Of a DNA stretch of 64,000 bases, positions 54,831 through 64,000 are shown one piece after another. The stretch spans positions 1 to 64,000 of the forward strand of contig WBZZ01005860.1 in NCBI GenBank assembly GCA_019918135.1. The letters are read 5' to 3'. The stretch comes from Paulinella micropora. Its lineage: Eukaryota > Cercozoa > Imbricatea > Euglyphida > Paulinellidae. A program made the translations under genes and the position numbers. Every line of letters starts with the position of its first letter. The stretch's first letter is position 1. Below the pieces are notes generated by a model. It did no database searches. It was not told the DNA's origin and saw only the letters and a program-made list of their open reading frames with translations.

Positions 54831-57800
54831 TTATTGGCTTAAACACAGATAGGGTGCCAGAAGATGCCGACCCCGTAAATTTTTATTTTACAAACGGCCG
54901 ATTTGATACACGACTGGCTACCAAAAGCACAGCAGACATCAAAGAGGGAACTAATCTATACTATACTGATGGGCGGTTTGACACAAGATTTTCTAACAAA
55001 TCAACAACTAACTTAGCCGAAGGAACCAATTTATACTATACGACAGCTAGGGCTAATACAGACTTTGATGCTAGGCTAGCTACTAAATCAACAACTAACT
55101 TAGCAGAAGGAACCAATCTATACTATACGACAGCTAGGGCGAATACAGATTTTGACACACGACTAGCCACTAAATCAACAACTAACTTAGCAGAGGGAAC
55201 AAATTTATATTACACCACTGCGAGATTTGATACACAATTAGCGACTAAGAGCACGACCAACTTAGCAGAAGGAACTAATTTATACTATACGACCGCGAGA
55301 GCTAATACAGACTTTGATACACGGCTAGCCACTAAATCCACGACAAACTTAGCAGAGGGGACGAACCTATATTACACCACTGCGAGATTTGACACACAAT
55401 TAGCGACTAAGAGCACGACCAACTTAGCAGAAGGAACAAACTTATATTATACTAATGCTAGGTTTGACACTCAATTGGCAACAAAATCAACCACTAATTT
55501 AGCAGAGGGAACTAATCTATATTATACGACGGCCAGAGCAAATACAGACTTTGATACAAGGCAGGGACTAAATCAGCTACTAATTTAGCTGAGGGAACAA
55601 ACCTTTACTATACGACGGCCAGAGCAAATACGGATTTTGATACGAGACTGGCAACAAAGAGCACTACCAACTTAGCAGAAGGAACAAACTTATATTATAC
55701 TAATGCTAGGTTTGATACACAACTAGCAACAAAAAGCACAACCAACTTAGCAGAGGGAACTAATTTATATTACACCACAGCACGAGATAATTCAAATTTT
55801 GATACAAGGCTAGCGACTAAATCAACTACTAACTTAGCTGAGGGAACGAACCTTTACTATACAACCGCGAGTGCTAATACGGATTTTGATTCGAGATTAG
55901 CAACAAAAAGCACCACCAACTTAGCAGAGGGAACTAATTTATACTACACCACCGCTAGGGCTAATACAGACTTTGATACACGACTAGGAACAAAATCAAT
56001 AGATGCTTTGAGTGATGTAATAATAACGACACCAGCGAATGGACAATTATTAACATACAACGGCTCAAACTGGGTAAATTCCACTGGGTCTCTGGCTTTT
56101 CTTGCTTTGTCAGGTGGGACAATGACGGGCGATGTAAAATATGGGGCTTCTGCTTTTGCTATGTATTCTGGTCCTCAGACTATGACAACCAATTCTTCAC
56201 CTTCTCCATTCGTCGCTTCTGCTTCTAATGAATACAATCCAGCATATTATGCTTTTAATGCCGACCAGAACGATTATTGGACTACGGCTATATATTACAA
56301 CGACACGACGGGAGTTTATAGTAGAACACCAGCAACTACGAATACTTGGGGAGGAACAGCATACACAGGCGAATATATAAAAATTGATTTAGGGGCGATA
56401 TACAAGATAAAAAATTATTATGTAAGGTCTTCGTCTGCTAATTACATTGAAACAACACCGAGCATTTGGTATGTAGGTGTAAGCACAGACAACATCACAT
56501 ACACATTATGGGATTCACAGACAGGTCAGGCTTGGGCTTCACAAACAACTAAAACATACACACCCGCTTCAAATGCTTCTGCTAGATATTATATTTGTAG
56601 TCAATAAGACGGGTCGTGGTGGAACTTCATTTAGAAGCCAACCCCGTATAGCCAGTTTGTATTTTGATTATGAGACCTTTAATTATGATATAACATTGAT
56701 TAGAAATATTACGAGCTACACATTAACGACAAGCGGAGCCATAACGGCTAGCGGTTTAATCACTGCGAGTGCGGGATTAACAGGAACGATATTAACTGCC
56801 AGCGGATTGATAACGGCTAATGCGGGAGTTGCTATGAAAAGTCAAATTTTGTCAAATGTGGGAACTCCATCGGCTTCAACAGACGGGGCGATAAAAGGTT
56901 ATGTAGATACACTAGAAGGGCAGAATGTGAAATTAACTGGAACTCAAACCATAGCAGGAACAAAAGAATTCAGCGGAATATTAGCAACTTCATTAGGCAT
57001 CCCGTGTATAGTAGGTAGAAATTCAAAAGGAACAGATGCGACAGGGGGCTTAGAGTTATACGGCACAGCATCTAATGTAAATGGACCGCACATACAAGCA
57101 TTTGTTCATAATTCAGTTTATCCCACATCCCAATTATTAAACTGGAGCTCGGACAATATAAACTTAGTTTTTGATGCTTATTATGATGGTTCAAACTGGA
57201 AATCAAGCAACAGCGGTTCAAATTTTATGATTTCAAAAGGTAGCAACAAACTCTCTTTTAATTATAATTCAGGAACAACGGTTGGAAACAATATAACTTG
57301 GTCTGAGGCGATGAATATAAACACGGCTGGACTATTAACGGCGAATGCTGGGATAAGTACAACAACGGCGACGGCGAGTGGAGTGATAACCGCAATGCTG
57401 GTATTTCTTCCGCTCAAAGTATTACGATGACTAATACAACATCTACACTTTTCTTTACAGACGGCACGACAACTACATGTGGTATATGTTGGACTGACAC
57501 TAACCACGGCATATTTTGTAAGAGAAGCTCAGACCAAATGTATATTAAAGAGTATGGCAATATGTACTTTCAAACAACAGGTTCTACTACACGAACACAA
57601 ATAAATTCAGGTGGTCTTTATGTTCCTTCGGATAGTGCTACTACTTCGGCTCAAATAGGGATATCAAGAAATGCGGGTTTCGTGAATGAACCAATGATTT
57701 TGATAAGGTCTGGTAATAATGCTAGTAATCGCGGTTTCATTGGCCATAGTGGAACACAACTTTATGTTTGGAATACTTCAAACACAAATGGCGAACCTTC

Positions 57801-58236
57801 GGGAGGTTATAATTATGTGGCGGTTGGAGGTGGATGGGGATACTCGTCGGACAGAAGAATGAAAGCAGATATTAAGACATTAGAATGCGGGGATTGTTGC
57901 GAAAAATTAATGAAAATAAACTGCTGTTCATATTATTGGAAAACAGATGAGAAGAAAGAAAAAAAGAATTGTGGTTTTATTTTTATTGCGGATGAAGTTA
58001 AAGAAATATTTCCAGAGTTTGTTGAAACTACGAGAATAAAAATAGGTGATGAGGAAAATATTGAAGGAATAGAATATACGAATTTTATACCAATACTGGT
58101 AAGTGCTTTTCAACACCTAGCGGAAAAAGTGATTAATTTAGAAAAAGAAAATAAAACTTTACTTAATATATTACAAGACCAAGCGAACCAATTAGCAGAA
58201 ATACGAGCAGTCGTTTTCCCTCCCAATGCCCCCTAG
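54743..58236 (+). pseudogene. Fibre-like gene of the virus-like element with S74 chaperone end
   Basis: The region encodes, in order: a short head (MSQFKSLLGLNDLTCDSLDI); at least ten repeats of 25-29 residues with NLAEGTNLYYTTAR (54,880-55,990), a repeat type I know from tail fibres of marine phages; a galactose-binding-like (F5/8 type C-like) region with YTGEYIKIDLGAIYKIKNYY (about 56,150-56,600); Ala/Ser/Thr-rich trimer-type repeats (TASGLITASAGL, 56,730-57,400); and a C-terminal Peptidase_S74 intramolecular chaperone (GYSSDRRMKADIKTL, 57,840-58,236). In phages such chaperones help trimer folding and cut themselves off. The likely role is host-cell attachment. Broken, about three to four breaks. 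Confidence 0.75.
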
Positions 58237-58567
58237 ATTACATCCAGCACCAGTCATAGAAGTAGATGGTGGCGAACTGACACCAGAGTTGAAAAATAGG
58301 GTGATTGATGTCCAAATTAAGCAGGAAGAAAAAAAATTAGACCACGAATACAAAGACAACTGGGATTGTTGTATGACGAAGCGAAAAACTGACAGCCGTC
58401 TTATCAAATACTTATTTCAAATGAGTATAATTATCGCCATTATTACCCTTTGTATCGTGAGGTTGTCTGAAAAGAACTTACCGTGCGAGGTTGCCAACAC
58501 TTATGTCGGTATTTTGACCTTACTTATAGGCATTTGCCTTCCATCGCCTTCTAGTTCAAAGAAGTGA
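58226..58567 (+). CDS. Small membrane protein of the virus-like element
   Basis: A 113-residue frame overlaps the end of the fibre region by 11 bases. It has a charged N-terminal half (KQEEKKLDHEYKDNW) and two hydrophobic segments (MSIIIAIITLCIV and YVGILTLLIGICL), so two membrane helices are likely. It looks whole. Function is unknown; it may act in virion membrane interaction or exit. About 270 bp after it hold no gene. Confidence 0.5.
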   Translation: MPPRLHPAPVIEVDGGELTPELKNRVIDVQIKQEEKKLDHEYKDNWDCCMTKRKTDSRLIKYLFQMSIIIAIITLCIVRLSEKNLPCEVANTYVGILTLLIGICLPSPSSSKK

Positions 58568-58839
58568 GCATTCATATAGTTGAGTTTTATACCAAGAAGC
58601 ATCACCAGCACAGATTAGCGGAATGGCTTCATCAAAACTAACACACCAATCACTAAAAGGTTTATACACACATTTAAATTTTGTTTCTATTCCTTTTTGA
58701 ATACACCACACACAACTTTCATTTTTTTAACACTGACCCGTGAATAGAAATCACAAGCAGTCCGACCTAACACAGAGCACACAAATAATAATATTAATAA
58801 CATAATATATTATACAACATATAGAAACAAAAAACACAA

Positions 58840-59211
58840 ATGACGGATTTCAAATACCAAAAGATTATTTTTCTAAGTAAGGATTTTCCAGGCGGGGTTA
58901 ATGGTAGCAAGACATTTGACAAAAACATTCAAATGAACTTTACCCCAACCAGAATGAATGTTAAGTTTATCCATTATATGAATAATGTGACGGAGACGAA
59001 AACAAAAATCCTTGATATGGACCGCATTGGTATTATTGGCACATTCGCTGACAGCAACACGGCTAACATTTCAAATCTTAGCTACAACTTAGGTATTATT
59101 AATTGGACTGACGGTCAATACAGTTTTAGAGTGCTTAAAACAGACAATGGCAGTATTGAGACTGACCAACTAGCTGGAAGAATTGTTATTTGTTTAGAAT
59201 TTCTAGCGTAG
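58840..59211 (+). CDS. Unknown 123-residue protein of the virus-like element
   Basis: The frame MTDFKYQKIIFLSKDFPGGV to ICLEFLA is rich in beta strands and Asn/Thr, as expected of a small structural protein, but I recognise no family. It looks whole. A palindromic GGGGCCT element starts at its stop codon. Confidence 0.5.
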   Translation: MTDFKYQKIIFLSKDFPGGVNGSKTFDKNIQMNFTPTRMNVKFIHYMNNVTETKTKILDMDRIGIIGTFADSNTANISNLSYNLGIINWTDGQYSFRVLKTDNGSIETDQLAGRIVICLEFLA

Positions 59212-59229
59212 GGGCCTGCTCCCCCCTAC
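59209..59229. terminator. GGGGCCT hairpin at a viral gene end, 1
   Basis: TAGGGG and CCCCTA arms surround CCTGCTC, overlapping the TAG of the upstream gene. The same layout follows two later genes (62,507 and 63,437). It may mark transcript ends. Confidence 0.5.
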
Positions 59230-59286
59230 ATATGCTCAACGAGTTGAGCTTTTTGCTCGCAAAAACCCCGCTGTTGTGGTAAGCGA

Positions 59287-59361
59287 TTAAAACAAAAATA
59301 TATTTTTCTAAATATAGTTTTTTGAGGTCGTAGGAGGTTTTTTGAAAAAAAAGCTCTTACA
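59287..59361 (+). promoter_or_regulatory. Upstream element of the ATPase gene
   Basis: ATTAAAACAAAAATATATTT, then ATATAGTTTTTTGAG, GGTTTTTTGAAAAAAAA and CTTAC before the ATG. It is almost the same as 62,550-62,624 before the minor capsid gene, so it is probably a viral (late) promoter. Confidence 0.65.
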
Positions 59362-60185
59362 ATGGAGAAAATTAACGATATACGAGTTAGACCAGTTAGA
59401 AACCAAAACGGAGATGGCGAGAAGTTGGCAAAAGGATATAAGTTATTTGATGAATCGTTCGCTAATATTTTTCTTCTCGCTCGCAAGAAGAGTGGCAAGA
59501 CGACCTCACTGTTTGAAATCCTGAAACGAACGACTGACAGAAAAACAAGGATTGTTATTATAGCCAGCACAATACATAAGGACCACATTTACAAAGAAAT
59601 GGTTAAGTTCTTCAAAAAGAAAGGCAATCCAATGGCTATATACACATATTTGAAAACGGACGGCTACAGTGTGATTGATTACGAGTTAGATAAACTGAAT
59701 AAACCCAATAAAGAGCAAGAAGAAGGCGAGATTGTACAAGACGGTAAAGAAGAACCGAAGCCGAAGTTTCTTTATTTTGGTAAAGAAGAAAAGAAGAAGC
59801 AGGGACAAGCACCAGCAGAAAGACCGAGCAAATACATAACACCAGAAGTCGTTTTCGTGCTAGATGACCTCGGCTCAGGTTTAAGGGATAAGTCCGTTAG
59901 CGACCTGTTGAAAAAAATAGACACTACAAGTCAAAGGTGATTATGAGCTCGCAATACCTAAACGACTTACGACCTGAGGCGATTAAACAGCTGGACTACC
60001 TTCTTATTTTTCCTGGTCAGTCTCAGGATAAAATTGAACTAGTGTATAAACATTTGGACCTCGGTTATGATTTAGACTACTTTATCGAAAAATATCACGA
60101 GGCGACGAAAGAACGATTTAACTTTTTGTATGTGGATGCGGTGTCTGATGCATTACGAAAGAACTTCAATATTCGTTTAAAGTAA
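59362..60185 (+). pseudogene. A32-like genome-packaging ATPase of the virus-like element
   Basis: The N-terminal part carries a Walker A-like LARKKSGKTTS and a later Walker B-like VVFVLDDLG; a charged Glu/Lys/Gln-rich insertion lies between. The C-terminal part has YLNDLRPEAIKQLDYLLIF and a helical end. This matches FtsK/HerA-type packaging ATPases of Polintons and virophages, which pump DNA into capsids. It has about one break. Confidence 0.72.
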
Positions 60186-60222
60186 TTTTATTATTATTTA
60201 TTTTTTTTAGAACTATATATAG

Positions 60223-60524
60223 ATGCCAACATCACCAGTTATTATCAGTAGTCCATCAGGTTATAACTTCAGCTACAATCCTTCAATGCCACAAGCAGGA
60301 GGGAAAAGAAAGTCGAACAAGAAACAAACAGGAGGAAAAGTTAATTGGAAAAAGTCGGACAAGCGATATTGGATGCTAATAGGTTTATCAAGAAGAACCA
60401 ATTGATTTCAAGGGGTGCTACCTTTCTTAGCGATGTCGGAGTGCCTTATGCGGACCGTGTAGCGAAGGCGGCAATTAAGCAAGGGTACGGCAAGCAACGA
60501 GGAGGAGCCGTTAAGTTTCGGTAG
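60223..60524 (+). pseudogene. Small basic Gly-rich protein of the virus-like element
   Basis: MPTSPVIISSPSGYNFSYNP is followed by a basic GGKRKSNKKQTGG stretch and a second part with SDVGVPYADRVAKAAIKQGY and GGAVKFR. Basic Gly-rich proteins of this size in related viruses bind DNA or line the capsid; the role here is inferred. About one break. Confidence 0.45.
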
Positions 60525-60578
60525 GCGAAGTCTCTGCGAATGTAAAATCTTATATTAATTTTTTCTATAACATATACG

Positions 60579-61676
60579 ATGGTTGTAAAAAAACCGCGAA
60601 AGAAACAACGACCTCCGATGATATACAGAACCAAAGATGGCCGACCATATATTAAAGTGAAAGGCAAACGAGCATATCTCAACTTCGGAAAGAAAACTAA
60701 GGACCTTTCAACACTTCAAATCGTTAAACTGTTTCTGAAATATATGAAAGGGGACAATAAAGCGAAGAAAACACGAAAGACAAGAGAGCGAATAGTTAAG
60801 TCCGAATTCAATCGTCTCGAACACGAGAACCGCAATCAGGTAAATAATCAACTAGATAAACTCAAACTGGAAAAGTATGAACAATTACACGAGCTAGAAA
60901 AGAAAGACAAAGAAGCAAAAGAACAACAAAAGAAAATAGAAGAGCGAGAAGCCGAAACGAAAAGAAATGAACTCGCACTCATACAAACCGAAAACTCTCA
61001 AAGGCAAAGATTAGAGGATATTAGGAGAGAAATCAAAGACCAAGATGCCATTAGCAATGCCGTAATTGAAAGAGAAGTGGCATTGCGAGAAGCATAAGAT
61101 AAATTAAAAAGAAGTGAAAGAAAACAAAGGGAAAGAAAAGGAAGACAGTATGTTTTGTCCGAAGAAGAAGCCATAGCATTTGCGGAGGAAATTCAAAGAA
61201 GGGATGATGAAGCGAAACGACGACAAGACGATTTAAGACAGCAAGCAATGGAAGCAGACCAAAAAACAGCCGAAGCAGAAGGCGGATGAAGAAAAACAGA
61301 AAGCATTTATAGCGAAGATAGAAAGAGCTCAAACACTATTTGCTAGCGGCGGCAAGAAAAGACAGATTAGTGTCAATAGTTTAGCAAAAAAACTAGGGTG
61401 GAAAACTAGGGGGAGCAAACACGGAAACAAAGATGTTGAAGGCAGAACTGCTAACGGTTATATCAAAGAAATCATAGCACTTAGACAGGGAGAACTAAAC
61501 ATAACCGCCGGTATGACATTTACGGAATTAGAAAATGCCTTAATAGGACTAACCGCACAGGGAGGAACTGGTGCTAAAAAATTGGAAGACATCATTAGAA
61601 AAATATTAACTAAGATGATGATAAAAAAGCATTTGAAACGAAGTGAATGGAAGACTAAATCAAGAAAAAAGAATTA
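60579..61676 (+). pseudogene. Coiled-coil protein of the virus-like element
   Basis: A basic start (MVVKKPRKKQRPPMIYRTKD) with GRPYIKVKGKRAYL is followed by a long Glu/Lys/Gln-rich coiled coil (KKDKEAKEQQKKIEEREAET) and a C-terminal part with SVNSLAKKLGWKTRGSKHG. It could be a scaffold or DNA-bound structural protein; I do not recognise it. About two breaks. Confidence 0.45.
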
Positions 61677-61697
61677 GTAAATACCCTAATAAACAAA

Positions 61698-62507
61698 ATG
61701 TATGCCGACCCCAACACATATAAAGCACTTTCAAATGAATTCCAGATACAACAAACACTACCCACAGAAGATATACCAGCCCAAGTTCAACCAACCCCCA
61801 AGGTAGAGGAAATTCAACCACCGACAACAGAAGAGCAACAACCACCACCAACAGAAGAGCAACAACCGCCGCCGATAGAAGAGCAACCACCAGCAGGGGC
61901 AAGCCCCCGCACCCCCACTACAGATGTAGAGGAAGTTCAACCACAAGCACTCGATGAAGTTCAAACACAAAATGAGAAAGAGGTAAATCCAGGGGTTGTA
62001 GGGGGAGGAGGCCCCTACCGAGGACTAATGACGGACGAAATAGACAGTATTATGAAAAAGCACGATTGGTATTTGGGGACTATGGCCAGCGATGAGATAA
62101 ACAAATTGAAACCAGAAAAAAGAAAGAAGCATGGTTTTATAATGAATTTGGATAAGTCTAGCCAACCAGGCTCACATTGGATTGCTGTTTGGATTGGCAC
62201 CATTAAAGATGACTCTATTGAAATCTACGACCCTCTCGCTCTGTATAAGCCTACCGAGCTATTTCTACATCAAATGAAACAGCTTATTGAAAAGAGTAAG
62301 CCGAACACATACCTACTTATGAAAGTCAATCAAGTCAAAAACCAAAGCGACACAACGGATACCTGCGGGTGGCATAGTATGCGGTTTTTGTTAGAAAGAG
62401 CTAAGGGAAATCGCTTTAAATTCGCAAGCGGTTGGACGGACTTAAAAGAAAAGGAAGCTGAGGAATTGAAAGTCCAGAACGGGTGTGGTTTTGATACTTT
62501 TATTTAG
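61698..62507 (+). CDS. Adenain/Ulp1-like cysteine protease of the virus-like element
   Basis: A Pro/Gln/Glu-rich N-terminal region (about residues 20-95, EEQQPPPTEEQ) precedes the protease domain: DDEIDS-type start with DWYLGTMASDEIN, the catalytic His in GSHWIAVWI, the acid in IEIYDPLAL, and the Cys in DTCGWHSMRFLL with a preceding Gln-containing NQSDTT. This is the maturation protease of Polintons and adenoviruses, which cuts capsid precursors. It looks whole. Two GGGGC...GCCCC-type palindromes lie inside the linker (about 61,893-61,915 and 62,000-62,020). Confidence 0.78.
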   Translation: MYADPNTYKALSNEFQIQQTLPTEDIPAQVQPTPKVEEIQPPTTEEQQPPPTEEQQPPPIEEQPPAGASPRTPTTDVEEVQPQALDEVQTQNEKEVNPGVVGGGGPYRGLMTDEIDSIMKKHDWYLGTMASDEINKLKPEKRKKHGFIMNLDKSSQPGSHWIAVWIGTIKDDSIEIYDPLALYKPTELFLHQMKQLIEKSKPNTYLLMKVNQVKNQSDTTDTCGWHSMRFLLERAKGNRFKFASGWTDLKEKEAEELKVQNGCGFDTFI

Positions 62508-62527
62508 CAGGGGCCTTCGTCCCCCGC
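62507..62527. terminator. GGGGCCT hairpin at a viral gene end, 2
   Basis: GCAGGGG and CCCCCGC arms around CCTTCGT, directly after the protease stop codon. Confidence 0.5.
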
Positions 62528-62549
62528 ACCCCCTCCGTTGTGGCAGGTA

Positions 62550-62624
62550 ATTAAAACAAAAATATATTTTTCTATATATAGTTTTTTGAGATTGTAAGTG
62601 GTTTTTTGAAAAAAAACACTTACT
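62550..62624 (+). promoter_or_regulatory. Upstream element of the minor capsid gene
   Basis: Nearly the same 75 bp as before the ATPase gene (ATTAAAACAAAAATATATTT, ATATAGTTTTTTGAG, GGTTTTTTGAAAAAAAA, CTTAC then ATG). A weaker version (TTTTGAAAAAAGATTC, CACTTACACAAAATG) precedes the major capsid gene at 63,530-63,593. Confidence 0.65.
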
Positions 62625-63440
62625 ATGGAGTATAAAGGTGGTCGTACGAGTGGTATTTACTATATTAACAGCAAAAATCGGATAAATGGCACAGATTCAG
62701 ATTTTAGTTGTGAAGTCAATATGAAATCGCTAGACAATCCTACCCATTGTAAAATACTTCATATCTATGTTCCTAAATCGTATTACTCTGTGGCAAGTCC
62801 TTATAACACTTTTACTCTGAGTGAAGATGGATTTGAGGATCTGATTACGATACCAGAGGGCAACTACACGATGAACAACTTAAAAAATAAACTGGCTGAG
62901 GTGCTAACGGCAGACAGCCCCAACGACTACACATACGCCGTTACGAGCAACAACACAAACACCGACCCAGAAGACGGCAAGCTGTTATTTACTGTGGCGA
63001 ACAATCCCATTAACATTCAACCGCGGTTTGTATTTGACGACGAAACTCGCATCCACGAAATTATGGGGTTTGAGCGGTCCTCTACTTACTTCTTCGCCAA
63101 TAATACACTGAGGTCTCCAAATGTCATAATATTGACTGGCGAAAAAACACTGTATCTACAAAGCGACCTCGTCGGCGAAGGTGATAATCACGTGCTCCAA
63201 GAAATATACACGGCGAATGAAATCCCGTTCGGCTCTGTTATCTATGACGGCTCGGGAAGTGAATACGGTAAACGGCTATCTACCAGTTCAAGCAATGTGT
63301 CTAGGTTTTACTTAACTGACGAAAACGACCAACCCATTAACCTAAACGGCCTCGGCATTGTTATGACATTGTTGATTTACCGCGAGACGAATTATTTTAA
63401 TTTATTTACATCATTTTTTAATTTGTTAAAAAGCCGATAG
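62625..63440 (+). CDS. Minor capsid (penton) protein of the virus-like element
   Basis: 271 residues, beginning MEYKGGRTSGIYYINSKNRI. It is strand-rich throughout (DSDFSCEVNMKSLDNPTHCK, KILHIYVPKSYYSV, LITIPEGNYTMNNLKNKLAE), as in the single jelly-roll penton proteins of Polintons and Polinton-like viruses, where NFSC/D-type starts with N-terminal strand pairs and a GNYT-x-x-x-L segment recur. It lies between the protease and the major capsid gene, the expected place. It looks whole. Confidence 0.68.
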   Translation: MEYKGGRTSGIYYINSKNRINGTDSDFSCEVNMKSLDNPTHCKILHIYVPKSYYSVASPYNTFTLSEDGFEDLITIPEGNYTMNNLKNKLAEVLTADSPNDYTYAVTSNNTNTDPEDGKLLFTVANNPINIQPRFVFDDETRIHEIMGFERSSTYFFANNTLRSPNVIILTGEKTLYLQSDLVGEGDNHVLQEIYTANEIPFGSVIYDGSGSEYGKRLSTSSSNVSRFYLTDENDQPINLNGLGIVMTLLIYRETNYFNLFTSFFNLLKSR

Positions 63441-63457
63441 GGGCCTGCTCCCCCTAT
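63437..63457. terminator. GGGGCCT hairpin at a viral gene end, 3
   Basis: ATAGGGG and CCCCTAT-type arms around CCTGCTC, overlapping the stop codon of the minor capsid gene. Confidence 0.5.
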
Positions 63458-63593
63458 AACCCCGCAGTAGGTTAGTAATGTATTTTTGAATTATTTATTT
63501 ATTTTTTTCTCATATTACAATATAGAACCTTTTGAAAAAAGATTCACCAAAAACTTCGGGTCGTAGGGTGTCCCTACAAAGCACTTACACAAA

Positions 63594-64000
63594 ATGCCTA
63601 CACAACACGGAGGCGAACTAGATTTTAGCAGGACTGACTACATCAGTGCTTCTTATCGTGTGAATAAGCTTACCCCTCGTGAGGGTTCTGTTGATGTAAC
63701 CGTAACTACCGCAGGAGGACAGGAAAGCAACTTTGACCTTATCAGCCGCCCGTTTAACTTGGCTCGCTCTGTTTTAAGTTTTACTTATGCCCCAGAGGCG
63801 AAGGCGGCGAACTACAATAAATGTTTTATGGACTGCTTGGCCCCGATTAGGCAGATACAATTGATTACTAGGGGTGGTGTTTATCTGTGTGACATTAATG
63901 AAGTCGGAAATATCACTAAGATGATTTGGAAACCCGAAACCTCAATTGATGATTTACTAGCTTTGGAAAACCACGACAACAAATCTGGTGCTGGTTGTAT
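63594..64000 (+). CDS. Major capsid protein of the virus-like element, N-terminal part
   Basis: The frame from ATG 63,594 (MPTQHGGELDFSRTDYISAS) is open to the window edge (about 135 residues). Strand-rich sequence with SNFDLISRPFNLARSVLSFT and CLAPIRQIQLITRGG, its place after the minor capsid gene, and its start fit the double jelly-roll major capsid protein of Polinton-like viruses. The rest lies outside the window. Confidence 0.65.
   Translation, partial: MPTQHGGELDFSRTDYISASYRVNKLTPREGSVDVTVTTAGGQESNFDLISRPFNLARSVLSFTYAPEAKAANYNKCFMDCLAPIRQIQLITRGGVYLCDINEVGNITKMIWKPETSIDDLLALENHDNKSGAGC

Larger units (their letters stand above)
52900..64000. mobile_element. Polinton-like virus, broken, right end outside window
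   Basis: Viral hallmark genes are present together: retroviral-type integrase, fibre, A32-like packaging ATPase, adenain-like cysteine protease, minor capsid and major capsid protein. This set is known from Polintons/Mavericks and Polinton-like viruses. Left-end genes run on the minus strand, the rest on plus. No DNA polymerase is in the window; it may lie to the right. As a whole it is broken, with about ten breaks spread over several genes, while the protease, the minor capsid gene and the visible part of the major capsid gene look whole. This suggests a fairly young insertion. The left boundary is uncertain by up to 0.8 kb. Confidence 0.85.

Noticed and set aside
54880-55990. A CRISPR-like array from regular 75-87 bp repeats
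   Set aside because: The repeat follows codons and encodes the same fibre module; the variation is mostly at third positions.
52900-64000. DNA polymerase B of the virus-like element
   Set aside because: No polymerase motifs are seen in the window; it may lie beyond the right edge.

Overview
The window is nuclear DNA of a eukaryote, most likely a unicellular protist or alga. Short GT-AG introns interrupt coding frames (clearest in the HNH gene at 6.5-7.6 kb and the LRR gene at 48-51.5 kb), tRNA-derived SINEs and a non-LTR LINE are present, and the right end holds a Polinton-like virus. I cannot name the species. There are no rRNA genes and no CRISPR arrays, and the only tRNA-like sequences are SINE heads.

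Layout. (1) 1-7.1 kb is GC-rich: the end of an unknown gene, an unknown minus-strand gene, a GNAT acetyltransferase, an unknown plus-strand gene, a coiled-coil gene, and a tandem gene family built on a shared 'DCYRFCDL' domain, one member of which ends in an HNH nuclease-like domain. (2) 7,153-25,241 and 25,239-44,957 are two copies of one direct tandem duplication (about 18.1 and 19.7 kb), joined through a 3-base CAT overlap between a SINE and the HNH gene. Each copy holds the HNH 3' part, a family member, an unknown minus-strand gene, an acidic/RGG-rich protein gene, 4 kb of AT-rich and microsatellite DNA, SINEs with (ATT)n tails and one 6.1-kb LINE. The copies differ at few bases, but each has its own indels and SINE/(ATT)n rearrangements. 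(3) 45-48.3 kb is simple repeat and non-coding sequence. (4) 48.35-51.53 kb is a leucine-rich-repeat gene whose 84-base exons alternate with LRR exons of the opposite strand, back to back across a palindromic GTAC splice donor. (5) 51.5-52.07 kb is a 199-bp-arm inverted repeat containing the LRR gene's last codons. (6) From about 52.9 kb to the right edge lies a broken Polinton-like virus with integrase, phage-like fibre, packaging ATPase, cysteine protease, minor capsid and major capsid genes; its right end is outside the window.

How parts relate. The LINE supplies the only reverse transcriptase seen, and the SINE 3' end resembles the LINE 3' end, so the LINE probably moves the SINE. SINE and (ATT)n tracts sit at the duplication breakpoint and at most structural differences between copies. 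The most unusual structure is the interleaved antiparallel LRR exon array with splice donors that read on both strands.
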